Assembly: GCA_902496665.1 (NCBI GenBank)
Contig: CABVBU010000027.1
Coordinates: 1 to 43,372 of the forward strand
Direction: 5' to 3'
Origin: an uncultured Clostridium sp.
GTDB taxonomy: Bacteria > Bacillota > Clostridia > Lachnospirales > Lachnospiraceae
Length of the DNA stretch: 43,372 nucleotides
Below, one piece after another: positions 9,137 through 16,973 of the stretch. Each line of letters begins with the position of its first letter. The first letter of the stretch is position 1. The position numbers were made by a program, and so were the translations under genes. The notes beneath the pieces are model-generated. The model was given only the letters and a program-made list of their open reading frames with translations. It was not told the origin of the DNA and ran no database searches.

Positions 9137-9406
9137 AGTTGTTGATAACTTCCTTTCTTAAGAAACGTTCACAAATAAAGAAATATATAAAAGATATTAG
9201 TCTTAACAGTAGTAGGGAGTGTGAATTTGTTTATAAGGGGGAAAACCCTAATAAAATCCTGAAAAAACCTCTGTGAAAACCATTGTGGGTAACTCTACAA
9301 ATCCAAAAGGACAACCCGGGAGTTTTCCACAGGCAAAAATCGGGAAAAATCATCCTCATTTTATCCACAAATTTTCAACTGGATTTCCACGAAAAAATCC
9401 ACAAGC
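9137..9406. other. oriC sub-region II: dnaA-dnaN intergenic DnaA-box cluster
   Basis: There is no gene here. DnaA boxes or near-boxes (consensus TTATCCACA) are at 9284-9292 (minus, TTACCCACA), 9323-9331 (TTTTCCACA), 9361-9369 (perfect) and 9395-9403 (AAATCCACA). An A/T-rich tract at 9165-9200 is followed by TAGTAG at 9210-9215, which could serve as unwinding element and DnaA-trio. The perfect box and the position between dnaA and dnaN are seen directly; the unwinding role is inferred. Confidence 0.7.
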
Positions 9407-10771
9407 TTACTGCGGGTTGATCTTTTTCTTTAAAATATCGATCGTGTTCTTTAAATTCTCGTCGGTCTTTAATTCACTGGCAATCTTTTTCGTTCCGTGA
9501 ATGATCGTTGTGTGATCGCGGCCGCCGAGAGCCTTTCCGATATTCTGGAGAGACTCGCTTGTCATATCGCCGCAGAGATACATGACGATCTGGCGTGGGA
9601 ATACGAGTTCTTTGCTTCGTTTCTGGCCGATGAGATCGAGCGGTGTGATGCCGAAATGCTCAGAAACTACATTAATAATAAGCTGCGGAGTCACTTCGCG
9701 GGCAGCGTTCGGGGAGATCAGATCTTTTAATGCTTCCTCTGCAAGTTCAAGATTGATTTCCTTATTATTTAATTTGCTGGAAGCGACGATTTTTGTGAGA
9801 GCGCCTTCCAGTTCACGAATGTTGGATTTTACATTGGTAGCGATATATTTGATGATCTCGTTATCGATGTTGTATCCTTCAAGTTCTTCCTTTTTCCGGA
9901 GAATCGCCATCCGGGTTTCATAATCCGGCGGCTGGATATCTACGGTGAGTCCCCATTCGAAACGGGAACGGAGACGGTCTTCCAGAGTTTCAATTTCTCT
10001 TGGAGGACGGTCGGAGGAAATAATGATTTGCTTTTTTGCCTCGTAGAGGGCATTGAATGTATGGAAAAATTCCTCCTGCGTACTTTCTTTTCCGATAATA
10101 AACTGGATATCGTCGATCAGAAGCACATCATTGTTTCGGTATTTCTCACGGAATTCCGTGGTGGAAACATTGTTTTTGTTTCGGATCGCATCGATCAGTT
10201 CATTTGTAAATTTCTCGGATGTCACGTACAGAATCTTTGCGCTCGGGTTATTTTTCAGGATGAAGTGGGCGACGGAATGCATTAAGTGCGTCTTTCCGAG
10301 TCCCACGCCTCCATAAATAAATAACGGATTATAAATTTCGCCCGGGGATTCCGCAACTGCAAGGGATGCGGCATGGGCAAGGTTATTGTTTTTCCCGACG
10401 ACAAAGGTATCGAAGGTGTAACGCGGATTCAAGTTCGCGTTCTGGAGAGCAAGCTGGCTGACCGTATTGTTGGTTACATTGATCAGACGGTTCTCTTTTT
10501 CCGGTTCCTTCACGTCAGATTTTAACTTGAAATCGAGTTTGCACTGAAATCCTGTAATTTCTTCGATCGTAATTGTCAACAGGAATTCATATTTCTTTTT
10601 CACATAGCTGATGAAGGCAGAATCCGGCACCAGGATCGTGAGGATATCTTTATCCACAGAATCCGGGATCAGCGGCAGCAGCCAAGTGCGGTAGGACACC
10701 TCTGAAATATCGTGTTCTTCCTTTATATTTAAGAGGATCTCGTCCCATTTCTCTTTGATTTCTTCCAGCAT
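9407..10771 (-). CDS. dnaA: Chromosomal replication initiator DnaA
   Basis: DnaA is the AAA+ initiator that binds oriC boxes and melts the origin. It is 454 residues from the ATG at 10771, which has AGGAG seven bases upstream. Two ATGs further upstream (10777 and 10789) and a non-ATG start at 10807 lack usable spacing. Domain I begins MLEEIKEKWDEIL. Walker A is GGVGLGKTHLMH, Walker B is VLLIDDIQF, and the C-terminal helix-turn-helix contains the DnaA signature GGRDHTTIIHGTKKI. It is transcribed leftward, divergently from the ECF S-component/rpmH side, between the two box clusters. Confidence 0.97.
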   Translation of the reverse strand: MLEEIKEKWDEILLNIKEEHDISEVSYRTWLLPLIPDSVDKDILTILVPDSAFISYVKKKYEFLLTITIEEITGFQCKLDFKLKSDVKEPEKENRLINVTNNTVSQLALQNANLNPRYTFDTFVVGKNNNLAHAASLAVAESPGEIYNPLFIYGGVGLGKTHLMHSVAHFILKNNPSAKILYVTSEKFTNELIDAIRNKNNVSTTEFREKYRNNDVLLIDDIQFIIGKESTQEEFFHTFNALYEAKKQIIISSDRPPREIETLEDRLRSRFEWGLTVDIQPPDYETRMAILRKKEELEGYNIDNEIIKYIATNVKSNIRELEGALTKIVASSKLNNKEINLELAEEALKDLISPNAAREVTPQLIINVVSEHFGITPLDLIGQKRSKELVFPRQIVMYLCGDMTSESLQNIGKALGGRDHTTIIHGTKKIASELKTDENLKNTIDILKKKINPQ

Positions 10772-11131
10772 ATTCATACTCCTAAACATGTGTATAACGA
10801 TGTGCATAGTTGTGGAAAAGGCGGAAACCTGTCCACAAAAGCATATAAACCCACTCTGAGTTTATTCTAGCGTAAAACGGAATAATTTTCAATGTCAAAT
10901 GTGAAAATCCACAACTTTTCCAGCGACTTATCCACAACTTATCCACGATTTGGGGATAAGTTGATAATTACGAGTGGAAAACATGTGAATACCCACATAA
11001 CAAGATGTGCGCCAGGAACGGACAGAAAAAATACAATAAATTGTGTCCGTGGAAGAAAGACACCGAAATCAGAAGGGAAGGTAGGAAGTAAAATTGAATT
11101 GAAAATAAATGGAAAATTTTAGAGAAAGAAT
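10772..11131. other. oriC sub-region I: DnaA-box cluster upstream of dnaA
   Basis: There is no gene here. Boxes seen are TTTTCCACA (minus, 10811-10819), AAATCCACA (10905-10913), TTATCCACA (10928-10936, perfect), TTATCCACG (10939-10947) and TTATCCCCA (minus, 10951-10959). The last three are packed within 32 bp. With the cluster on the dnaN side this gives the bipartite origin arrangement known from Bacillus. Boxes overlapping the dnaA promoter region suggest autoregulation of dnaA. Confidence 0.8.
10864..10892 (-). promoter_or_regulatory. Predicted dnaA promoter, TTGAAA-17-TAGAAT
   Basis: On the minus strand a -35 (10887-10892) and -10 (10864-10869) are 17 bp apart, about 95 bp upstream of the dnaA start. 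DnaA boxes lie just upstream and downstream. Confidence 0.55.
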
Positions 11132-11160
11132 TTGACGGCATCACGCTGACACGCTATAAT
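11132..11160 (+). promoter_or_regulatory. Sigma-A promoter of the ECF S-component gene
   Basis: TTGACG (11132-11137) and TATAAT (11155-11160) have a 17-bp spacer. The leader would be about 55 nt, with no obvious riboswitch-sized structure, and ends in AGGAGG before the start codon. Confidence 0.8.
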
Positions 11161-11222
11161 GCAAGACGTGACTATATTGCATTGTATCTCGTAAGAGAAC
11201 AGTAGCAGGAGGAAAAAGAAAA

Positions 11223-11861
11223 ATGAAAATTGAAAAGAAAGTTTTGGACATGTCCCTCGCCGGGATCTTCACCGCGATCATCATCGCCATGTCGGTCGTA
11301 CCGTTTCTCGGTTACATTCCGTTAGGCTTTATGAACGCAACGATCATCCATGTCCCGGTCATCATCGGAGCGATCATCCTTGGACCGAAGTACGGCGCTT
11401 ACTTAGGACTGGTATTTGGTGTGACCAGCCTCGTAAAAGCGACCATTGCCCCGGGAGTGACCTCCTTCGTATTCAGCCCGTTCGTCACGATCGGCGGATA
11501 CAGCGGAAACATGTGGAGCGCCGTGATCGCCATTGTGCCGCGCGTATGCATCGGCATCGTTGCTTATTTTGTATATAAGCTGATCATGAAGGTGGCTCAT
11601 GGAATCAAAGGCAGCCAGACCGTTGCCCTCTGGGTCGCTGGTATCGCAGGAGCTATGACAAACACACTGCTTGTCATGAACGGAATCTATATCTTTTTTG
11701 GACAGAGCTATGCGGCTGCGTCCAATAAGGCAGTGGAGCACATCTACGATGTGATCCTGGGAATCATTCTGGGCTTCGGTATCCCGGAGGCGATCGTCGC
11801 AGGTATCCTTACGACGGCTATCACGAAGGTTCTGTTTAAAATTATGAAAAATAACGGCTGA
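11223..11861 (+). CDS. ECF transporter substrate-binding (S) component
   Basis: This is a 212-residue, very hydrophobic protein with about six membrane helices, the size of energy-coupling factor S components. It starts with MKIEKKVLDMSLAGIFTAI. The segment IHVPVIIGAIILGPKYGAYLGLVFG is typical of the vitamin-type S-component family that includes PanT- and HmpT-like proteins. It would bind a small vitamin-like substrate in the membrane and work with shared EcfT/EcfA subunits encoded elsewhere; none lie in this window. The substrate cannot be assigned; pantothenate is one possibility. It has its own consensus promoter and a terminator downstream, so it is probably monocistronic. Its place between dnaA and rpmH is unusual. 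Confidence 0.88.
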   Translation: MKIEKKVLDMSLAGIFTAIIIAMSVVPFLGYIPLGFMNATIIHVPVIIGAIILGPKYGAYLGLVFGVTSLVKATIAPGVTSFVFSPFVTIGGYSGNMWSAVIAIVPRVCIGIVAYFVYKLIMKVAHGIKGSQTVALWVAGIAGAMTNTLLVMNGIYIFFGQSYAAASNKAVEHIYDVILGIILGFGIPEAIVAGILTTAITKVLFKIMKNNG

Positions 11862-12030
11862 TCGGAAAGAGCCGGTCATATATGAATATCTTTCAGAAGC
11901 GTGGTGTGGCAGCTTTCGGAAGAGGATCAGATATAAAAACTGAGAGCAGCGGAAAATGACAACGCTGCAGCTTCTATAATATGAAGAGATACTAAATATA
12001 GTGACATAGGATCAATACATACATTTTATT

Positions 12031-12061
12031 GGGGATAGCGAAACGCTGTTCCCTTTTTTTA
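12031..12061 (+). terminator. Strong rho-independent terminator after the ECF gene
   Basis: A 10-bp stem (12031-12040 with 12044-12053, some G-U) has an AAA loop and is followed by eight T. The 170 bp between the ECF stop and this hairpin hold no convincing gene. An isolated TATAAT at 11975-11980 has no matching -35. Confidence 0.85.
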
Positions 12062-12181
12062 TACAGAAAGACCGAAAAGTTACGTTCCGTGCAAAGAGCA
12101 GAATGTGGATATAAGGCGGAAAAAAGGAAAAATCATATGGGAGAAATCCCCATATTTTAAGGATTTTTTTGAAATTTAGTC

Positions 12182-12210
12182 TTGACGAAGGGCGGCAATT
12201 TTTATATAAT
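12182..12210 (+). promoter_or_regulatory. Sigma-A promoter of rpmH
   Basis: TTGACG (12182-12187) and TATAAT (12205-12210) are exactly 17 bp apart. The start site would be about 75 bp before the rpmH ATG. It likely also drives rnpA, yidD, yidC and jag by readthrough of the hairpin after rpmH. Confidence 0.85.
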
Positions 12211-12291
12211 CGATACGATGCTTCAATATGTCTTAGTTTATATGTACATGAGAAGGTACTTGAATTTAGAGTAAGAGGAGGTGCCGGGTTT

Positions 12292-12426
12292 ATGAAGATG
12301 ACATTTCAGCCGAAGAACACTCAGAGAAAAAGAGTTCATGGTTTCAGAGCGAGAATGGCAACAGCAGGCGGAAGAAAAGTTTTAGCTGCCAGAAGAGCAA
12401 AAGGTAGAGCTAGATTATCTGCTTAA
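12292..12426 (+). CDS. rpmH: 50S ribosomal protein L34
   Basis: L34 is the small basic protein of the large ribosomal subunit. Its 44 residues begin MKMTFQPKNTQRKRVHGFRA and end in GRARLSA, typical of the family and of normal length. The start at 12292 has AAGAGGAGGTG upstream; the frame is open further upstream, but L34 homology begins at this Met. A consensus promoter precedes it and a hairpin with a T run follows. Confidence 0.97.
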   Translation: MKMTFQPKNTQRKRVHGFRARMATAGGRKVLAARRAKGRARLSA

Positions 12427-12435
12427 TGAACCAAG

Positions 12436-12478
12436 AGAGTATCCGGAAGTTTAGGAAAACTTTTGGATGCTCTTTTTT
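12436..12478 (+). terminator. Hairpin terminator/attenuator between rpmH and rnpA
   Basis: Arms 12436-12449 and 12460-12473 pair over 14 positions including G-U pairs, followed by TTTTTT. No promoter of comparable quality is evident between it and rnpA, so it is probably a partial terminator that lowers rnpA relative to L34. Confidence 0.75.
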
Positions 12479-12529
12479 GTTATGTGAGATTTTCGAGATC
12501 TTATTGATTCAGTTTTGCAGAGGTATTGA

Positions 12530-12874
12530 ATGAAAAGGTTCAATTCGTTAAAGAAAAATCAGGATTTCCAGACTGTTTACCGGGGTGGGAAGTCCTACGC
12601 AAACAAATATCTGGTCATGTACGTGATGGATTCTGGACGGGAGGACACAAGGATTGGAATCTCCGCCAGCAAAAAGGTTGGAAACAGTGTTGTGAGACAC
12701 CGGTTCGCGAGACTCGTCCGTGAAAGTTTCCGGTTAAATAAGGACATATTAGAAGACGGCAAAGACATCATTGTTGTCGCACGCGCTGCGGCAAAAGACA
12801 AAAATTTCGACAAGATTGAGAGTGCTTTTCTGCACTTATGCGGGCTTCATAACATTTTAAAAGAATCGAAGTGA
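12530..12874 (+). CDS. rnpA: Ribonuclease P protein component
   Basis: This is the protein subunit of RNase P, which helps the catalytic RNA mature tRNA 5' ends. Its 114 residues are normal. The family signature is visible: FNSLKKNQDFQTVYRGGKSY at the N-terminus, and RIGISASKKVGNSVVRHRFARLVRE near residues 41-65, which includes the basic RNR-like helix (here RHRFARL). GAGGT five bases upstream supports the ATG. It is followed after 7 bp by yidD. Confidence 0.96.
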   Translation: MKRFNSLKKNQDFQTVYRGGKSYANKYLVMYVMDSGREDTRIGISASKKVGNSVVRHRFARLVRESFRLNKDILEDGKDIIVVARAAAKDKNFDKIESAFLHLCGLHNILKESK

Positions 12875-12881
12875 GTGGTTT

Positions 12882-13091
12882 ATGAAATGGGTTCTGATTG
12901 GTCTGATTAAGATTTACAGGAAGTTTATCTCTCCCTGTATTGGCCCTCACTGTATTTATACGCCTACCTGCTCCCAGTACGCCATGGAAGCAATCAGAAA
13001 ATACGGCGCTATAAAAGGTACTTATCTTGCTTGCAGGCGGATTTTGAGATGTCACCCGTTTGCGAAAGGCGGTTATGATCCAGTCCCGTAA
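12882..13091 (+). CDS. yidD: Membrane protein insertion efficiency factor YidD
   Basis: YidD is a small membrane-associated protein that aids YidC/Sec insertion. The 69 residues carry the hallmarks: LIKIYRKFISP, CRYTPTCSQY-like IYTPTCSQYAMEAIRKYG, and RILRCHPFAKGGYDPVP at the C-terminus, with the three family cysteines. GAGTGG precedes the ATG. It sits between rnpA and yidC, the canonical order. Confidence 0.96.
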   Translation: MKWVLIGLIKIYRKFISPCIGPHCIYTPTCSQYAMEAIRKYGAIKGTYLACRRILRCHPFAKGGYDPVP

Positions 13092-13110
13092 AAAACCCAG
13101 GAGGTAAGAT

Positions 13111-14361
13111 ATGGTTTTGACGAAGGCTGGTTCCATTCTGGGACCGATCGCGACTGTCCTTGGCTATGTCATGGACATCCTCTTCAGATTTACGAGCAGC
13201 TTCGGCGTGTTTAACGTAGGTCTGTGCTTTATTCTGTTTACGATCGTAATGAAAACACTGATGATACCGCTGACGATCAAACAGCAGAAAACTACAAAAC
13301 TCATGTCTGTCATGAATCCGGAGATCCAGGCGATCCAGAAGAAGTATAAAGGAAAGTCAGATCAGGAGTCCATGCAGCGTCAGAATGTGGAGATCCAGGC
13401 TGTTTACGAGAAGTACGGCACAAGCATAACAGGCGGATGCCTTCCGCTGCTGATCCAGATGCCGATCCTTCTTGCACTGTACCGTGTCATCTACAATATC
13501 CCGGCATACGTTCCGTCTGTACGCGTTTATTTCGATAACGTTGTAACCCCGTTAATGGGACAGGCTGACTATGCTCAGAAGTTACAGGAAATCACAAATA
13601 TCGCAACCGCTTGCGGCGGAAAATTAGACAAGTTTGATTTCACAAATGCAAACCGTCTTGTAGACATGCTCTATAAATTCTCCACGGCCCAGTGGGGAGA
13701 GCTTCAGTCACTGTTCCCGGCAATCTCTGATGTGATCGGACAGAACGCTGCTGTTGTTGAGAGAATGAACACGTTCCTCGGCTTAAATATGGCAGAGGCG
13801 CCGGGCTGGGTACCGTCCTTCGCATGGATCATCCCGGTTCTCGCGGCAGTATCCCAGTGGTTCAGCACAAAGCTCATGAGCGGAAATCAGCCGTCCACAT
13901 CCGGAGATGCAGAGAATCCGATGGCCCAGTCCATGAAGACTATGACAACGACTATGCCGTTATTCTCCGCGTTCATCTGTATCACGATGCCGGCAGGTCT
14001 TGGTATCTACTGGATCGCGACAAGCGTTGTAACGATCATCCAGCAGTTAGTTGTCAATGCGTACATGGATAAGGTAAACATCGATGACATGATCGCAAAG
14101 AACCTGGAAAAGGTCAATAAGAAACGTGCGAAACAGGGACTTCCGCCGGCTAAGGTAACTCAGAACGCTACCGCATCCTTAAAGGCTATCAAGGCTGAGG
14201 AGGAGAAGGAAAAAGCTGCTGAGGAAGTTAAGAAGGAAAAAATCGCGAAGCAGATCGAGGAGTCCAGCAAGTACTACAACACCAACGCGAAACCGGGAAG
14301 TCTCGCTTCCAAGGCAGCGATGGTCCAGAAGTACAATGAGGCACATGATAAGCGAAAATAA
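13111..14361 (+). CDS. yidC: Membrane protein insertase YidC/OxaA
   Basis: YidC is a membrane insertase and chaperone acting alone or with Sec. The 416 residues have the Gram-positive five-helix layout. An N-terminal segment without a clear lipobox Cys is followed by TM helices near 35-55, 105-125, 235-260 and 290-325. The conserved hairpin has MNPEIQAIQKKYKGK, and GGCLPLLIQMPILLALYRVI is the family core. The C-terminal 80 residues are highly charged (EEEKEKAAEEVKKEK), a likely ribosome or nucleoid-facing tail. AGGAGGTAAGAT precedes the ATG. It is co-oriented with yidD (19 bp) and jag (15 bp). Confidence 0.96.
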   Translation: MVLTKAGSILGPIATVLGYVMDILFRFTSSFGVFNVGLCFILFTIVMKTLMIPLTIKQQKTTKLMSVMNPEIQAIQKKYKGKSDQESMQRQNVEIQAVYEKYGTSITGGCLPLLIQMPILLALYRVIYNIPAYVPSVRVYFDNVVTPLMGQADYAQKLQEITNIATACGGKLDKFDFTNANRLVDMLYKFSTAQWGELQSLFPAISDVIGQNAAVVERMNTFLGLNMAEAPGWVPSFAWIIPVLAAVSQWFSTKLMSGNQPSTSGDAENPMAQSMKTMTTTMPLFSAFICITMPAGLGIYWIATSVVTIIQQLVVNAYMDKVNIDDMIAKNLEKVNKKRAKQGLPPAKVTQNATASLKAIKAEEEKEKAAEEVKKEKIAKQIEESSKYYNTNAKPGSLASKAAMVQKYNEAHDKRK

Positions 14362-14376
14362 TAAGGGGGTTCTGTT

Positions 14377-15093
14377 ATGGAAATGATTACAGTGACTGCG
14401 AAAACTGTGGAAGATGCAATCACACAGGCATCCCTGCAGCTCGGTGTGAGCAGTGATCGGATTCAGTATGAGGTCGTTGAAAAGGGAAGTGCCGGAGTTC
14501 TCGGCGGACTTTTTGGTTCCAAGCCGGCAGTGATCCGTGCGAAGAAGATCGAGACCGTTGACGATAAGGCCGTAGATTTCCTGAATTCCGTTTTCGACGC
14601 AATGGGCCTTGCCGTTGACGTGGAAGTGAAAATGAATGAAGAGGAAAAGGAGATGGATGTCAACCTGACCGGCGAGGAGATGGGACTTCTCATCGGTAAG
14701 AGAGGACAGACACTCGATTCTCTTCAGTATCTTGTAAGTCTCGTTGTAAATAAGGAATCTGAGGATTACTTAAGAGTCAAACTGGATACCGAAAATTACA
14801 GAGAGAGAAGAAAAGAGACACTGGAAACTCTCGCGAAGAACATCGCATACAAGGTAAAACGGACAAGACGGCCGGTTTCCTTAGAGCCGATGAACCCGTA
14901 CGAGAGACGGATCATCCACTCTGCACTCCAGAACGATAAATACGTATTCACAAAGAGCGAAGGCGAGGAGCCGTTCCGCCATGTTGTGATCGCGTTAAAG
15001 AAGGAAGAGCGCAGAGAGAGAAGACCGAGATACGAGAGACGCGAAAGAACTGCTGGTTCTGAGAACAGCTATCGCAGCAGCAGTCAGGAATAA
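14377..15093 (+). CDS. jag: RNA-binding protein Jag/KhpB (Jag_N-KH-R3H)
   Basis: This is a cytoplasmic RNA-binding protein linked in Firmicutes to cell elongation and envelope control, with KhpA as partner. Its 238 residues contain a Jag_N domain (1-52, ending KGSAGVLGGLFGSKPAVIR), a KH domain (about 80-150, with GEEMGLLIGKRGQTLDSLQYL) and an R3H domain (about 155-210, with EPMNPYERRIIHSALQ). A strongly Arg/Glu-rich tail follows. GGGGG precedes the start. It is the last gene of the rpmH-jag run, ended by the hairpin at 15104-15147. Confidence 0.95.
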   Translation: MEMITVTAKTVEDAITQASLQLGVSSDRIQYEVVEKGSAGVLGGLFGSKPAVIRAKKIETVDDKAVDFLNSVFDAMGLAVDVEVKMNEEEKEMDVNLTGEEMGLLIGKRGQTLDSLQYLVSLVVNKESEDYLRVKLDTENYRERRKETLETLAKNIAYKVKRTRRPVSLEPMNPYERRIIHSALQNDKYVFTKSEGEEPFRHVVIALKKEERRERRPRYERRERTAGSENSYRSSSQE

Positions 15094-15103
15094 TAATTCA
15101 CAG

Positions 15104-15147
15104 ATCAGCCATGCGCCGCACTGTGCGGGAACGCATGGCTGATTTTG
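15104..15147 (+). terminator. Terminator after jag
   Basis: A perfect 12-bp stem (15104-15115 with 15132-15143) has a 16-nt loop and is followed by TTTGT. The T run is short but the stem is strong and well placed, 11 bp after the jag stop. Confidence 0.7.
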
Positions 15148-15173
15148 TCTGGGAACAAAGGGAACCAGGAAGG

Positions 15174-15335
15174 TGCTGAATAGTTAAAGATATCGTAACT
15201 GTTCAGTAGGTCTGCGCATTTACTGCGCTGACCGTAAGAAAAATTAGGCTGGAAGGCAAAAATCCTATCGGCGCAGCCGATTTGGAATGGATTTTTGCGC
15301 GTAACTGTGAGGGTACTGAACAGTTACAAGATATC
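15174..15335 (-). repeat. Dispersed intergenic hairpin repeat, copy 1 (with 14-bp inverted ends)
   Basis: The core is bounded by a perfect 14-bp inverted repeat: GTAACTGTTCAGTA at 15195-15208 and TACTGAACAGTTAC at 15314-15327. A third, degenerate copy of the same motif is at about 15174-15187. Inside lies a nested hairpin of GCAAAAATCC and GGATTTTTGC flanking ATCGGC/GCCGAT. The same arrangement recurs in the opposite orientation at 23608-23672. It contains no ORF, so it is a MITE-like or structured intergenic element. Confidence 0.75.
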
Positions 15336-15344
15336 GTGATAGAG

Positions 15345-15378
15345 GGGGTTGCCTATGGCAGCCCCTTTGTGCTATGAT
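15345..15378 (+). promoter_or_regulatory. Hairpin and possible mnmE promoter
   Basis: A 9-bp GC-rich stem (15345-15353 with 15357-15365) has a 3-nt loop and is followed by TTTG. It overlaps a weak promoter match TTGCCT (15349-15354)-18-TATGAT (15373-15378), about 95 bp before mnmE. Either reading, terminator or promoter, is possible. Confidence 0.35.
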
Positions 15379-15472
15379 AGGGTGACTAATTGTGTGAATT
15401 CCCGTGAGTTTACAGGACTTGCGGAGCCAGAAAATAGAAGATCATTCAGCTTGATGTTTTAAGGCAGCAGGC

Positions 15473-16870
15473 ATGAGTGACAGGATGGAGATTATGGAAT
15501 ATACAGATACGATTGCAGCGATCGCCACGGCGATGGGAAATTCAGGAATCGGAATCGTAAGGATCAGCGGTGAGAACGCGGTTGAGGTCGCGGAAAAGGT
15601 CTTTCGGGCACCTGGAAAGAAGAAACTTTCTGAGGCAGAGAGCCACACGATCCATTACGGATACGTTTATGACGGGGATGAGGCTGTGGATGAGGTCCTT
15701 TTGATGCTCATGAGAGGCCCACGGAGCTACACGGCGGAAGATACCGTGGAGATCGATTGTCACGGCGGTATGCTGGTCACGAGACGGATCCTGGAGACAG
15801 TCTTAAAGGCCGGGGCGAGACTGGCGGAGCCGGGTGAATTTACGAAACGGGCGTTCTTAAACGGCAGGATCGACCTCTCCCAGGCGGAGGCAGTCATCGA
15901 CGTGATCAACGCGAAAAATGAATATGCGCTGCAGTCCTCTGTGAGCCAGCTTCGGGGAAGTGTATCGAAGGAGATCCATGAGATCCGGGAACAGATTATC
16001 TACGAGATCGCCTTTATCGAGTCGGCGCTTGATGATCCGGAACATATTTCCCTGGATGGATACGGGGAGAAATTGCTTGAGGTTGTTCTTTCTGTGAAGA
16101 AGAAGCTTGAGAAGCTGATCCGTTCTTCCTCCAATGGACGGGTGGTTTCTGAGGGCGTAAAGACTGTAATTTTGGGAAAGCCGAATGCCGGAAAATCGTC
16201 CCTGATGAATGTTTTAGTTGGCGAGGATCGCGCCATTGTTACGGATGTGGCGGGAACGACGAGAGATATCCTTGAGGAACATATCTATCTTCAGGGAATC
16301 AGCCTGAATGTTGTGGACACTGCGGGAATCAGGGATACGGAGGACGTGGTGGAGAAGATCGGCGTTTCCCGGGCCATGGAAGAGGCGAAGAAGGCAGATC
16401 TCATCATCTACGTTGTAGATGGATCGAGGGAGCTGGATGAGAACGACTATCAGATCATGGACTTTATTAAGGAACGGAAGTCGGTGGTGCTCTTAAATAA
16501 GAGCGATCTGGAGCCAGTAGTATCCGCGGATGAGGTGGAGAAGCGGTCTGGGCATAAGGTGATCGGAATCTCTGCGAAGGAGGAGACGGGAATCGACCTC
16601 CTGGAAGAGGAGATAAAGTCCTTATTCTATGAAGGTGAGATCGACTTCAACGATCAGGTTATGATCACGAATGTGCGCCATGTGAAGGCTTTGAAGGACG
16701 CTTTCGAGAGCATGTCCATGGTGGAGAACAGTATAGCGAACGGCATGCCGGAGGATTTTTATTCGATCGATCTGATGGATGCCTATGAGAAGCTGGGTCT
16801 TATTGTCGGGGAATCTGTAGAGGATGACCTGGTGAATGAGATATTCAGCAAGTTCTGCATGGGTAAGTAA
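15473..16870 (+). CDS. mnmE: tRNA U34 modification GTPase MnmE
   Basis: MnmE is a GTPase that with MnmG forms (carboxymethyl)aminomethyl-uridine at the tRNA wobble position. Its 465 residues match the family. The N-terminal folate-binding domain begins DTIAAIATAMGNSGIGIVRISG. The inserted G domain has P-loop GKPNAGKSSLMN near residue 228, DTAGIRDTEDVVEKIG, and LLNKSDL. The C-terminus is the catalytic FCMGK motif. I keep the ATG at 15473, but in-frame ATGs at 15485 and 15494 are equally plausible because homology begins at about residue 8. mnmG follows after 103 bp. Confidence 0.96.
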   Translation: MSDRMEIMEYTDTIAAIATAMGNSGIGIVRISGENAVEVAEKVFRAPGKKKLSEAESHTIHYGYVYDGDEAVDEVLLMLMRGPRSYTAEDTVEIDCHGGMLVTRRILETVLKAGARLAEPGEFTKRAFLNGRIDLSQAEAVIDVINAKNEYALQSSVSQLRGSVSKEIHEIREQIIYEIAFIESALDDPEHISLDGYGEKLLEVVLSVKKKLEKLIRSSSNGRVVSEGVKTVILGKPNAGKSSLMNVLVGEDRAIVTDVAGTTRDILEEHIYLQGISLNVVDTAGIRDTEDVVEKIGVSRAMEEAKKADLIIYVVDGSRELDENDYQIMDFIKERKSVVLLNKSDLEPVVSADEVEKRSGHKVIGISAKEETGIDLLEEEIKSLFYEGEIDFNDQVMITNVRHVKALKDAFESMSMVENSIANGMPEDFYSIDLMDAYEKLGLIVGESVEDDLVNEIFSKFCMGK

Positions 16871-16973
16871 GGTTATAATGGAAAGAAATTGGCGGATCGG
16901 AACGTTTTTAGGGGAGATTCCGCTGGGAGTATAGAAGAGACAGTAGGGAATTGACAAGAAAAGAGGAAATAAA

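Noticed and set aside
11862..12030. Possible small RNA from the TATAAT at 11975 to the terminator at 12031
   Set aside because: No -35 element is present at the right distance; nothing else supports a separate transcript.
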